Made by a program: the position numbers and the translations under genes. Under the pieces are notes generated by a model that did no database searches, was not told where the DNA came from, and saw only the letters and a list, made by a program, of their open reading frames with translations. From Gautieria morchelliformis (taxonomy: Eukaryota > Basidiomycota > Agaricomycetes > Gomphales > Gomphaceae), in contig WHVA01000460.1 in the NCBI GenBank assembly GCA_015179125.1, positions 28,342 to 92,341 on the forward strand: a stretch of DNA of 64,000 bases, given 5' to 3'. Within the stretch, counting starts at the first letter, position 1; each line of letters opens with the position of its first letter. Below, piece by piece: positions 9,451-19,942 of this stretch.

Positions 9451-12409
9451 TTAAGCTTCATCCTCGTCTCCACCATCCACCGCGATCTCCAGCTTTCTTT
9501 TTCTCCCTGGTAATTCACCACCAGCACCAAATCCGACACCAACCTTGCGCCTAAGTGCCCCCACATCCTGCTCTCCTTCCTCCGCCCAGTCAAGCACCAG
9601 ATGGCGTCCGAGCAAGTGAGTGTGTCGAAGTGCTGCGAATGCAGTCTCTGCTTCATGTCGCGACACAAACTCGAGGAACGCAAAACCACGTGTCCGTGCA
9701 TCGAATTTCTTTGGAAGGCGGACGGATTTAAGCGTTCCATAAACGCTGCGAAGACATGTACATGAGGTTCGTTGTCACTAGGAGATACATTGACATACCC
9801 AAATAGATCTCGGACATCCTTCTTAGTAGCCTCGAATGGTACGTTCTTCACTATCATCTTGGCGGTCTTCGTCTTCACCAGTCCTGCATCCTTTTTCTCT
9901 TCCTCATCAGCTCCACGCCCAGCAAACGTGACATGGAGCTTATGTCCATCCAATACGAAACCCTGCATACTCTTCATTGCCTTCCTGGCTGAATCTACGT
10001 CGGCGAATCCAACGAATCCGTAACCCATGCTCAACTTGGCCTGCTCCGGCTGCGCCTTTGCCTTGTGATCTGGTGGAGCAGGCTTCATTTGAACTCGCGC
10101 AAATGAAAAAGATGGCATGCTGCGAAAGACCTGGGCTAAACGATCAGTTGTTGTTACGAATGACAGGTTCTTCACGAAAAGTGTCGATCCCGAGCGAATG
10201 GATTGTGCATCTTCTGCCATTCCCTCGTCCTGCTCACGGATCGTTACGGGCTTGACCTCGGAAAGATCATGTCCGCGTCCAGAGCTTTCCACCAGCATAC
10301 CTTCAGGCGCCCACTCCAGGTAAATGATAGAATTTCCCAAGCGTCGGTACGCAGCGGCACGGAAAGCATGCGCGGCTTCCTCAGGGTGTGTATATTCTAC
10401 CACTGCTAAAGTGCCAGAAGGGGGAATAAGTAGTCGGGCAACTTTGGTTGTGGCAGAATCGAAGAAGTTTCGTAATATATCAGACGTTGTGCCGTAAGGG
10501 ATATTCTTAACAAGGATAGTTGTCCTCGATCGTGCAGCTGAATGCGTCGACAGCCTCTCTAAAACCACTCCTTGCTGCTTCTTGTAAGCAAGACAGCGGA
10601 TAGAGAATAGCATAGTACATACATCCTCGAAATAACGCTTGGTTTCTTGAATAATATGCGTCTCCGCTAGCGCCAACTTGACAGCAGGGTTGTGTGACCC
10701 TGAGCCCTCATCCGACTCTGTGACACCAAGGATATCCGCTTTCGGGATATGCATCCGGTCTGCAATCGAGGAAACCACCGCATCACTCTACCTCGTGCGT
10801 GAGTGCAGTTTAAGAAGATAATAGTGCCATTAAAGTGCATACATTCATGTACAACATCCCCCAGTTGAAATCTTTGCCTGCTTCCCGCTTGCGCTTCTCT
10901 CCCCTTTCTTCCTTGAGATTCTTTTTGCCGTCTGGTAAGTTACCTCCTGTTAGTAAAGTAGACCAAGTATCAGAAAGCACACAGACTGGGACCGTGCGGA
11001 ACCTGCTTGCGACGCTCGACCCCTGCCAAAATATGGAGCAGTCGTCCCTGGAATGTTGTTCCATCAAGAGCCTCCCACGCTGTAATAGCGTCGGCTGGCC
11101 GGACATAAGACACGAAGGCCAGCCCTTTCGACGTATGTTCAGGCGTAACGGGGATGTGGACCTTTCAAGTGAGTCGTTAGCGACGTTCATGGGGGATAAT
11201 AATGATTAAGAAGAGAGATCAGATTTTTTCTACTATCGGTGTTCCCTAGGATCAACATTCCGGACTCCAGTAGAAGTCAGGTCTGATGTCCCTATGTTTT
11301 ATGCATCATATACTACGATTTCTACGTCTCGGGGGACGGGCAAAGAAAATATATTACCTAGAAGTAACAAAGCATGAGTCAGCAACGATGCAAAATCATT
11401 TGGCATCACACAGCAAAATCAGATTCTATGCTCCCCTGAAGAAAAAAACAGTATTAGAAACCCACCTGATCAAGTTGACCAAACCCACGAAAGTGCTCTT
11501 GTAGCTCCTCAGTGGTGCAGGAGAACGTCAGATTGCGCACGAAAAGGCGAGCTGTCGAGAGAATGGTCTGTCGCGTTACCTCCTGCGGATCTGTAGCATC
11601 CATTGAAACAGTTCCAGGCTGTCAATGGCAAATCCACCTAAGCATACTACATCACAAGGGGCAGAACAATTGACCTTGGTGGCATCTACCACCGGACATC
11701 TTTTCGGTCGTCTTCGTCATCTGACTGTTCGAAGCCTTTGTCCTCGTGGATGTCTGCCATACGTGACTTCATCCACTCCAGATCGGACATCTCGCCATGA
11801 GCCATCCTATTTTGTTCTCCAAGTTCTTGTGATGTCGGCGACGGTTCAACGGCCTTACTCGGGATAGCTGGAGTAACCGCGGTCTTTGTCAACTCACTAT
11901 CGGCCCACGCCGGGCCCTTACTGCGACGCGGATTCATGACGTCGAGGAACTGAGCCGTTAATGCGTCGTCTTCCCCTTTCGAAGGCGCTTTAGCATCCGA
12001 ATTTTCCGGGCTGAGTTTGCGAGACGAAACTACAGATGACACAGGACCACGTTCTGGACCATGGAGTCGGGGCCGTTTGTTTGGTCTAGAGGCAGGTGCG
12101 TCTTTGACCCCCTTCCTACATGTCATCTATGCACCATATCGAACGATAGAATGTAGTACCCACCTGTACAACCTCAACGTTAATTCGCTGCGTTCCCCAG
12201 AATGTGTTATTGAACCACTCCTTGGCCGCACGTGCCTGGTCGTCGGTCTTGAACCCGACGAAGGCAAATCGACGGGGAGTTCCATCAGACTTACGGGCTA
12301 CCTGAACATCAGTGATGGTCGATGCGCCATGCTTCGTAGACGACAGATGGGTGCGTAAAGACTCTGGAGTTGCATTTGCCGGGATGTTTTTAATCAACAA
12401 GCGACTCAT
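9451..12409 (-). CDS. MRD1: Multiple RNA-binding domain protein Mrd1 (RBM19-like)
   Basis: Eight exons: 12164-12409, 11698-12111, 11466-11618, about 10981-11161, 10843-10931, 10623-10787, 9799-10574, 9451-9745, about 772 aa. Five RRMs are visible. RRM1 at residues 2-82 starts MSRLLIKNIPANATPESL. RRM2 contains ARLFVRNLTFS and continues VHIPVTPEHTSKGLAFVSY. RRM3 begins TTILVKNIPYGTT, RRM4 GSTLFVKNLSFVTT, and RRM5 AKMIVKNVPFEATKKDV up to TRGFAFLEFVSRHEAE. Between RRM1 and RRM2 lies an acidic linker with PRPNKRPR-like basic patch, and before RRM3 the conserved KDFNWGMLYMN. Mrd1 acts in the nucleolus on U3-dependent pre-rRNA cleavage for 18S rRNA. The exon 4 donor is uncertain, and exon 3 is joined by a weak GTCCGG donor. 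Confidence 0.9.
11162..11465 (-). other. Unusually long intron of Mrd1
   Basis: A 304-nt intron (GTGGGT..GAAAG) in an otherwise 48-79-nt intron gene. Protein continuity across it (..GQLDQ / VHIPVTP..) is perfect, so no coding exon is missing. It contains several ATGATG-like and CTGA boxes but no obvious terminal stem, so a hosted snoRNA is only a possibility. Confidence 0.6.
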
Positions 12410-12496
12410 AATGTGCAACGACCGAGTGGAGGTAGGTAAAAGAAAATTTGAGCGGATGCTTACTTATGTAATAGTTTTAAGCGCCCGATAACCCAA
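12410..12496. promoter_or_regulatory. Compact bidirectional promoter Mrd1 / Pfd3
   Basis: Only 87 bp separate the two start codons, so both 5' UTRs and both core promoters must lie here or overlap the coding regions. No TATA box is obvious. Inferred from gene arrangement. Confidence 0.6.
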
Positions 12497-13449
12497 ATGT
12501 CTGCACGGACTGTCGAATCGAACCCGCGAGGGATTCCTCATGCACCCTTTGTCGTAAGTGCACCTCCTGCTCCCTATCATATTTGTAATTAAATGCCCTA
12601 GTCCGATGTCGAAGAGCACATTGGGGGACCAGACGCAGAGGTAGAAAGCACGCTGAAGCAGTTCCAGGAAGCTATCGCGTACGTGTCTCACTGGCACTAG
12701 CTTATATTTCCATCAGGTATTCATCTTCGTTTCGTCACAGGAAGTACCGCTACATGGAACTTAATCTCACCCAGCGGCGAAAGGCACTTGATGAGAAGAT
12801 CCCTGACATTAAGAAAACACTTGCAATGGTTCGATTTCTTCAGGAACGCAGAGTGCGTTGTACTCTTCTACTCCGGCTGTATGTGTATGCTTCAATATCT
12901 TTCAGGAAGGGAAATCGAAGGCCAGTTCCGAGGACGAGGACGACATAGATGAGGACTTGGAGGGGGATTCATCTGCAGCATCGCGGAAGCCAATCACGAC
13001 GACTTTTGAGCTCAATGACACGCTTTATGCAGAAGCAGTGCTTGAGGATAGTGATGTTGTTTATTTATGGCTTGGGGTGTGTTGTCTTCTACGGAATCAC
13101 TGCTCACTACCAGAGTATCTCACCGCTATTTTCACCTTAGGCAAATGTGATGCTATCATATGCACTCCCGGAGGCCATTCAACTTCTTTCATCAAAATCT
13201 TCCGCGGCAGAACGGAATCGAGAGAATGCCATCCAGGTGATTGCCATTCGTCTTAGTTGCTCCCAAAATACTTTGTTATCTCTTCGTCTATCGCCGTCTG
13301 ACTTTCATGATAATAACAAGGACATGGAATTCCTCCGTGAACAAATCACTGTTATGGAAGTAAATACAGCCCGTGTCTACAATTGGGACGTAAAGCGGCG
13401 AAGGGAGCGGCGTCAACGAGGAGAGCTGGAGGGACTACCGGACAATTAA
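12497..13449 (+). CDS. PAC10: Prefoldin subunit 3 (Pac10/VBP1)
   Basis: Six exons (12497-12553, 12602-12678, 12741-12852, 12906-13076, 13141-13236, 13321-13449) give 213 aa. Prefoldin captures unfolded actin and tubulin and passes them to the CCT chaperonin; subunit 3 is an alpha-type subunit with two long coiled-coil arms. Visible: the N-terminal NPRGIPHAPFV signature, a heptad-rich helix (YRYMELNLTQRRKALDEKIP), the beta-hairpin region LNDTLYAEAVL..VYLWLGANVMLSYALPEA, and a second helix (DMEFLREQITVMEVNTARVY) ending in a basic tail. An acidic insert (EDEDDIDEDLE) follows the first helix. Length and order match Pfd3. Confidence 0.93.
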
Positions 13450-13837
13450 TTGCGAGAGATCCTAGCTCAAGTTACGATACTCCTGTCTGTGTAGTGATTC
13501 GACCACAGCTATAATCTACTGCCGTCTGAGGCATATATGATGTCGCTCCTCACCTCGACATGGCATCCATCACCAGGTGTTCGCGCATATATATACCGTG
13601 CGGCCTATTAACAACATGTCTGATGGGATACTGCTCAGCAAAGTGTTGATGTCCGAGAGCAGTATTTGCACAGGGCACATCGTTGAACTTCATGGTCATG
13701 AGCAGTTCCGGCTGATCAAATGTGCTCTCGAGGTTGTCTTAGGCAGACAGATCGTTGGTTCAATTTGTCGCACAACATGTTTGGCTACCGTGACACCAAC
13801 CACCTCCATATGGTACTAGGTGGCGCTACAAAAACGT
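13450..13837. other. Intergenic between convergent Pfd3 and eRF3
   Basis: 388 bp. An 80-aa ORF at 13577-13819 (+) shows no family resemblance and is not called. Otherwise nothing seen. Confidence 0.6.
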
Positions 13838-15805
13838 TTAGATCGCGCCAGGTACGACGCCCATCGCCGCATTACTCGCTAACGTCTCTCTAACATCATC
13901 CCCCGATTCGATCAGTCTCGTAACCTATACCATACTGTCAAAAAGTCGAATGGGCCACGGAATACTACTAACCTTTCCGATAGCAACAGTCTTACCCTCA
14001 TCTCGAAGGGTGAACCGTCCCAACTGCGCATAGTCAGAAAATCGCTCGACACACACGGGAGCTGACGCCTCCACAAGTGCGACGATCTTTTGGCCTTTCT
14101 TTGCGAACTGCGGAGGCTTCTTTGAACGTCGACCTGTCTTCTTGTCAAAGTAACTAATAAGAGCCTAAATATACATGGAGCCGTGTAAGCCTCCCTCGTG
14201 GCCTCAAATAAAATATCAATGCGTACGGCGAGTGTGACTTCCTCAGCTAGTGTGTGCACGTGCATAACGGCACTGTACCCAGCGCAGATGATATTTTTGT
14301 GATCCAAGATAGCGAGCTGTGCTTCGAACTGTCTGACAGCTCTGACGGATCTCTCAGGACTCGATAATACAAATCCCGGACTGATATCCTCGTCCTCAAC
14401 ACCTCGAAGACGAATGCGGACATTGTCTCCACATTGTGCCACCTGTAGCTCGTCTTCCATTTCGTTGTAGATAGCGCTGACTTCCACATGGGTGTGATTC
14501 GGCATGAGGATAAGTGAATCACCCTTATGTAGACGTCCCGACTCGATTTTGCCTACCGCTACGGTTCCCATGTCCTTGTATTTCTCAGAGATAGGCATCA
14601 TTAGAGGACCAGTTATCTTCCGATCAACCATAGGTAGCGTGTCCAGCAGCTCGATAAGGGACGGACCACTGCAGGACGAATCTCAATACTAGAAGGGCAA
14701 GTCGATCAAAGAACTACTAACTCCCACCATGGACACTGCTGCTTAGAGACGCGATCCTTCAAATTGAGACCAGTATACCCCGAGACGGGAATGAAGCTGA
14801 CATCGCTTTTAGGATTAAAACCGGCTGCTTTGATAAATGGAATAATTTTGTCCTTGATTTCATCATATCGTGCTTTGCTCCATTCAACCGTGGATTCGTC
14901 CATTTTGTTGATGACAACTACAAGCTTGGAGACACCTGCAGTCTTCACAAGCATTATATGCTCTCGGGTTTGGCCTCCTCGTTCGAAACCAGTTTCAAAT
15001 TCGCCTTTTCTAGCGGAGATGACTAGGAGTGCGACATCCGCTTGGGCAGCACCGCTGATCATGGACGGAACGAAGGTTTTATGACCTGGTGCGTCTAGAA
15101 TGGTATACTTTCGAGCAGGGGTCTCAAAGTAGGCACGACCAACTTCCACAGTTTTACCCTGAAAATGGTAAATTGACGAATGGGAACAGGGAGTGAGCAG
15201 CGAACCTTGCTCCGTTCTTGAGGAGTGGAATCAAGAGCCCAACTTAAATACCAGGTTTCGCGACCGGCCTCCTTTGCTTCCCTCTCATACTTCTCCATAG
15301 TACGCTTGTCGACCATACCCGTCACGAACAGAAGGTTGCCGCCCATGGTAGACTTCCCTGCATCTACATGGCCGACAAACACGATGTTCAAATGCTGCTT
15401 GCCGAACAGGTCCCCAACGGTCTCTGAGTCTGCAGTCTTATGCACCTCTTGTGCGACGGCATCGGTATCAGTTTTGGACTTCTCAGCGGAAAAGTTAAAG
15501 GCCTTCGTTGGTGGCGCAGGCGAAGAAGAGTGCGATGCAGGGGCAGACACTGATGGTTTCGGGGCGTCATGGATCTGAGAGGGCTGCTTGGGTTTTGATA
15601 CACGTGGTGGAGGCTCTGCCGCTGGCTGAGACGGTCTTGAACCGCCGATGTTGATAGAGATGGTGGGAGCAGGCTTAGGAGGCTCGGCTTGTTCTGGTCG
15701 CTCAACAGGCTGTAGTTCAGGCTGTGGTGGTTGTGGCGGTTGTGAAGGGACCTTAAATGCCTGTCCGGGTACGAACTCGAATGCTTTAGCGTTGAGTCTG
15801 CTCAT
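13838..15805 (-). CDS. SUP35: Translation release factor GTPase eRF3 (Sup35)
   Basis: Five exons (15206-15805, 14722-15158, 14227-14668, 13973-14164, 13838-13924) give 585 aa. eRF3 with eRF1 ends translation and couples it to mRNA decay. GTPase motifs: G1 GHVDAGKST (145-153), G3 DAPGH (222-226), G4 NKMD (284-287). Domains 2 and 3 follow (MVDRKITGPLMMPISEKY, YDYAQLGRFTLRDEGKTVA-type end). The N-terminal region is only about 130 aa and Pro/Ser-rich, without the Q/N-rich prion repeats of baker's yeast Sup35. Its first residues, SRLNAKAFEFVPGQAF, match the PAM2 motif that binds the MLLE domain of poly(A)-binding protein. An ATG at 15829 would add eight residues. It is divergent from Sla1. Confidence 0.95.
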
Positions 15806-15891
15806 GCTGTGGAGGCTGTGGAGAGACAAGAAACTGGTTTGCGGTGCTGTAACAAGTCAACAAGGACCCACGCCAAGTTGGACACACACAC
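15806..15891. promoter_or_regulatory. Compact bidirectional promoter eRF3 / Sla1
   Basis: 86 bp between start codons (62 bp if eRF3 starts at 15829). Contains GCTGTGGAG direct repeats and a CA-rich end but no clear TATA box. Inferred from arrangement. Confidence 0.6.
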
Positions 15892-18800
15892 ATGACGGGC
15901 GAACACGAAGAGTATATCGCCATTGTCAAGGCTTTATACGACTATGAGCCATCCTCTGAAGATGAGTTAGCGATGAGTGAGGGTCAAATCCTTTTTCTTG
16001 TCGAAAGGACAGACGACGAGTAAGCGGCTTGCTCTCATGACGGTCAGCCTCCTTCCTCACCATTCCAAGGTGGTGGAAAGTCAAACATAAGCCCGCCTCG
16101 CAAGACGAGGAAACAGGACCATCGGGGCTCGTCCCTGCAAGCTATGTCGAGGAGGTATGGTTTGTACCATGCCTTTGATATTGCATGTCATTAACATTAT
16201 ATCTCAGACTGAACCAATTTCTGTTGTCAAAGCCCTCTATGATTATGAAGCTGTTGCTGGCGGAGAACTCTCCATAATTGAAGGTGAAACTCTCTTAGTG
16301 TATGGTAAAGAGGAGGATTGGCTTCTCGTCAAATGTGAGCGAGACGGCGGGAAGGTCGGCTATGTGCCCGGAAACTATGTCGGCGAGGTGAGATTCAGTG
16401 ACGCATTCATCCTTTCTTATGGTTCAAGTGCTTGGCTCAGGGTGAGGAACCGGTTGAGAACGACGCGTCTCATATCGTTATTCCTGACTCAGTAAGCTCT
16501 CGTTTCTGCGTACTTCTCCACACCCTGAGACAACTCCAGCCTCCCCAACGTTCGAGCGTGTATGTGGACCCTGCTGACCGTGTGGCTGCCACGGTTGACA
16601 AGGCCAAGGCCGACGATATCCAAACCTGGTCAGTTTCAGAGGTAGACAAGAAAGGAAAGAAGAAGAAAGGAACATTAGGTGTCGGAAATGGCGCCGTATT
16701 CTTTGCTTCTGAGTCGGACAAGGTATGCAGCCGCTGCTTCCCCGTTTTGATTCTTATTGACCGATTGTGATAGACTCCGGTGCAGAAATGGCAGACCTCC
16801 GCTATCGAGGGTATCAAAGTCGAGAAATCGAAGCACGTTCACCTTGAAATTGGCGGTGCCGAGACGATCAACCTTCATTTTAATGTTGGTTCCAAGGACA
16901 CTGCAGACGCTATTGTTAAGAAGCTTGAGTCCTCGAGAGCTCTGTCTGCCAGGGTCTCCTCGTCCATTTCATCGGCACCTGATGCAAGCCTACCACCAGA
17001 ATCGCCACCACCCTCTCCAATCTCTGTAAATGTCGGACCAGCCCAGAAGCTAAACAGAAACGGTGCAACTGTGCATTTCGCGCCATCCCCCTCGTTGATA
17101 CCATCCCCAATCACCGCGACAGCGGTAGATGGAGAGGAAGAAGAGGGAGAGGAGGCGGTATCACAAGGCGAGATTGGATCGGCACTGTATGATTTTGTAG
17201 CCGATGGAGAGGAGGAACTCAGTGTGAAAGAAGGTGAACAGCTGGTTATCCTTGACAAGGTGAGCAGCGACGAATGGTGGAAGTGTCGCAATGCCCATGG
17301 TGCAGAGGGTGTGGTCCCTGCTTCGTATGTTGAGGTGCGCTCGGTTGCTTTGAATCGCTCTTAATATGTTCTCAGTCGAAACGGTAGGCCGTGGAAGGCG
17401 TGGCACCACCTGCACTTGATGACGGGGATGATGATACCGAAGAGCGGGAGCGCGTAGCTCGAGAGGCGGCTGAGCGGGCGGCTGCTGAGGCTGAAGCAGC
17501 GGCCGTCATGGCGCGAGAACGGACTGAAAGAGAGAGGGTTAGTAGAAAGCAAGAGGCCGACCGTAAAGCCAAGGCCGCGGCTACTGCAGCCAAAGCAGAA
17601 AAGGAGCGCAGGGACAGAGAAGCTCGCGAACGTGAAGAGCGTGCGGCGTCGGAACGCGATGCTGCAAAGAAGCTTCAGGCTGAGGCCACAAAGTGAGTTA
17701 AACCACTGTCGCGACATTCTGTTCACTTAGGTGAGCACACCATAGACGCGTATCACCTGACGATGCCAGTCATAGTGCCAGACCCCGCTCTTCGATAGAA
17801 ACGCAGCCAAAGTTCCCCAGCGAGGGCAAAACGAGAATCTGGCATGACCACTCAGGTCAGTGGCGTACAGAAGCGGAGTTCTTGGGTATCAGCAAGGGCA
17901 AGATTCGTCTCCATAAGATCAATGGCGTTATCATTGAGGTCCCTCCTGAGAAAATGTCACCTGACGACGTTCGCTACATCGAACGCATGACCAACAAGAA
18001 ACTCGGTGCGTCTTCTGCATCTACACTTGCGCCTCGCTCCCGGGGCCCCGACGACGACGATCTCCCACTTGCGTTATCACAAAGGCGGTCCCAGCCCGAT
18101 CCCAGCCCAACAAGACCTACACCATCGTCCAAGAAAGGCCCCACGGTCGACTGGTTTGAGTTCTTCCTCGAAGCTGGGTGCGAGATCGATGACTGCACAC
18201 GATATGCATCCTCGTTTGAACGGGACAAGATCGACGAGAACATTCTGCCCGATATAAAGGAGTCCACCTTGCGATCGCTTGGTCTCCGTGAGGGGGATAT
18301 CATTCGTGTGAGCAAAGCCATTGAAAAGCGCAAACCCAAGTCGGACCTCTTGAAAGCGCAGCTGGCGCGTGATGAAGAAATCGCAAAGGCTCTTCAAGCA
18401 GAGGAGGACAGTGGAACCTCGTCTTCCCGCGCCAACACTACCAGTCCTCCCAACCTTTTCACAGGTCCTAGCGGTGCCCTCAAGACTCAACAACGTCGCG
18501 GACGGCCACAGCCGCGAGGTTCCGCACCGCCAGTCAATGTCGACGTGAATTCGATTGCATCTGCTTCTGACCAAATTTCGAGGACAGGTTCTCCCCTTGT
18601 CGCTAGTCTAAGTGTAGTAAGAACAACCTCCCCAGCTACTGTCAATACCCCGAAACGCGGGGCTTCTACTCAGCCGAGTGGTTTCGATGACGATGCGTGG
18701 ACAATCCGACCAAGCTCAACAAAGCCGACCCCGACGCCGCCTGTTACTACTTCTGCACAGTCGCCAGTTCCTGCACCCCCGGCAGCCTCCCCTGCACCCC

Positions 18801-19862
18801 CTGCACCCCCTGCGCCCCCTGCGCCCCCTGCGCCCCCGCACCCCCCCCTGCCCCACCACTGGCGCCTGAGCCACCACGACCTGTATCCACAAGTCAAGCT
18901 CAGCAGACTCAGTCAACACAAGCCTCGAGTCAGTTCGAGCTTTTAGCAAAGATCGGACAAATGAGACCCCCATCAGCACCCACTGCTCAACCTTCTATGC
19001 TTCCACGTAGCCCTCCTGTTGTTACATCTCCACCTCAAAGTTTCCACTCAGGTCTTGGCATGGGTGCTTCACCAGTGCCTTTAGGTCAACATGTGCAAAA
19101 CCAGCAGACTGGTCTTTACCAACTACCCCAGATCGGACCTCGAGGTCCATTGGCACCTATTCCGAGTAACCAGGGTCTGCTGACCCCATTGATACCCACC
19201 AATACTGGATTCAATCAGTTTGTACCCACTCGACCAGCAAGCAATCCACCCTTCTCGTCCACGGCACAGCCCTCGTTCCAGCCCTCTTTTCAATCTCCAG
19301 CACCGGCATCATTTTTATCGACTCCGCAGACAGGGTTTGGAGGAACTGGCCCACTTATGCCACAGCAGACTGGGTTCCCAAGCGTGTCACCACAATCGGG
19401 CATGTATTCTAGTATTCCACCTCAGCCCAATGGCATTGGTGGTGGATTTGGTGGCTCTGGACTTCCCAACTTTATGCCGCCAAGTTCTTTCGGCGGCATA
19501 CAGCCAAGTACGTTGCTTATAATTCCAGAGTCTTTACGGCCAGTAATAGATGTCTGCACAGATCCCACAGGATTTCAGCCTTCATTCTCTCAGAATGGTG
19601 GTCTGGCACCGCCGCTCGCAGGGCCTCCGCTAGCAGGGCCTCCTCAGAAGGACCATTCTCCTGCAAATGTTTTCGCACAGATGAAGTCGGGTACTTTTGG
19701 TGATGAGTCTGTCCCTCAGTCCGCAGGTGAGCCATCATGCCAACATACCACAACTCAACAGTTTATTTCGTGAGTATTATAGATAAGTATGATGCCTTGC
19801 GACCGCAACCTACTGGGTGGCAAAATGGATTCCAGCAGCAAGGATCATACGGGGGTTTCTAA
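15892..19862 (+). CDS. SLA1: Endocytic adaptor Sla1, with one-base frameshift in a C-rich tract
   Basis: Ten exons: 15892-16019, 16070-16154, 16208-16387, 16441-16491, 16540-16722, 16774-17334, 17388-17692, 17746-19507, 19562-19726, 19783-19862. Exon 8 shows a frame change near 18838; allowing for one missing base there, the whole model is 1166 codons. Domains: SH3-1 (about 9-70, VKALYDYEPSSEDELAMSEG), SH3-2 (VKALYDYEAVAGGELSIIEG), a PH-like Sla1 region (KWQTSAIEGIKVEKSK), SH3-3 (about 342-396), an E/R/A coiled coil, SHD1 (RIWHDHSGQWRTEAEFLG; binds NPFxD cargo), SHD2/SAM (VDWFEFFLEAGCEIDD) and a Pro/Gln tail with repeated TG motifs (QQTGLYQ, QQTGFPS, PTGFQPS) of the Prk1-kinase type. Sla1 links cargo, clathrin and actin assembly at cortical patches. 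Confidence 0.92.
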
Positions 19863-19942
19863 AGATTCTTCTCAGATCATGTTTTATTATGCATGCGCGG
19901 GGAAACTACCGTAAAAGACAGATAATATAAATATGGCTGCAG

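Noticed and set aside
11162..11465. Firm snoRNA call in the Mrd1 intron
   Set aside because: C- and D-like boxes occur, but spacing is ambiguous and no terminal stem pairs; kept only as a finding to test.
13577..13819. 80-aa plus-strand ORF between Pfd3 and eRF3
   Set aside because: No domain, no splice continuation, and it lies where 3' UTRs of convergent genes are expected.
15206..15805. Prion-forming domain in the eRF3 N-terminus
   Set aside because: The region is short and Pro/Ser-rich, not Gln/Asn-rich, and lacks the oligopeptide repeats of yeast Sup35.
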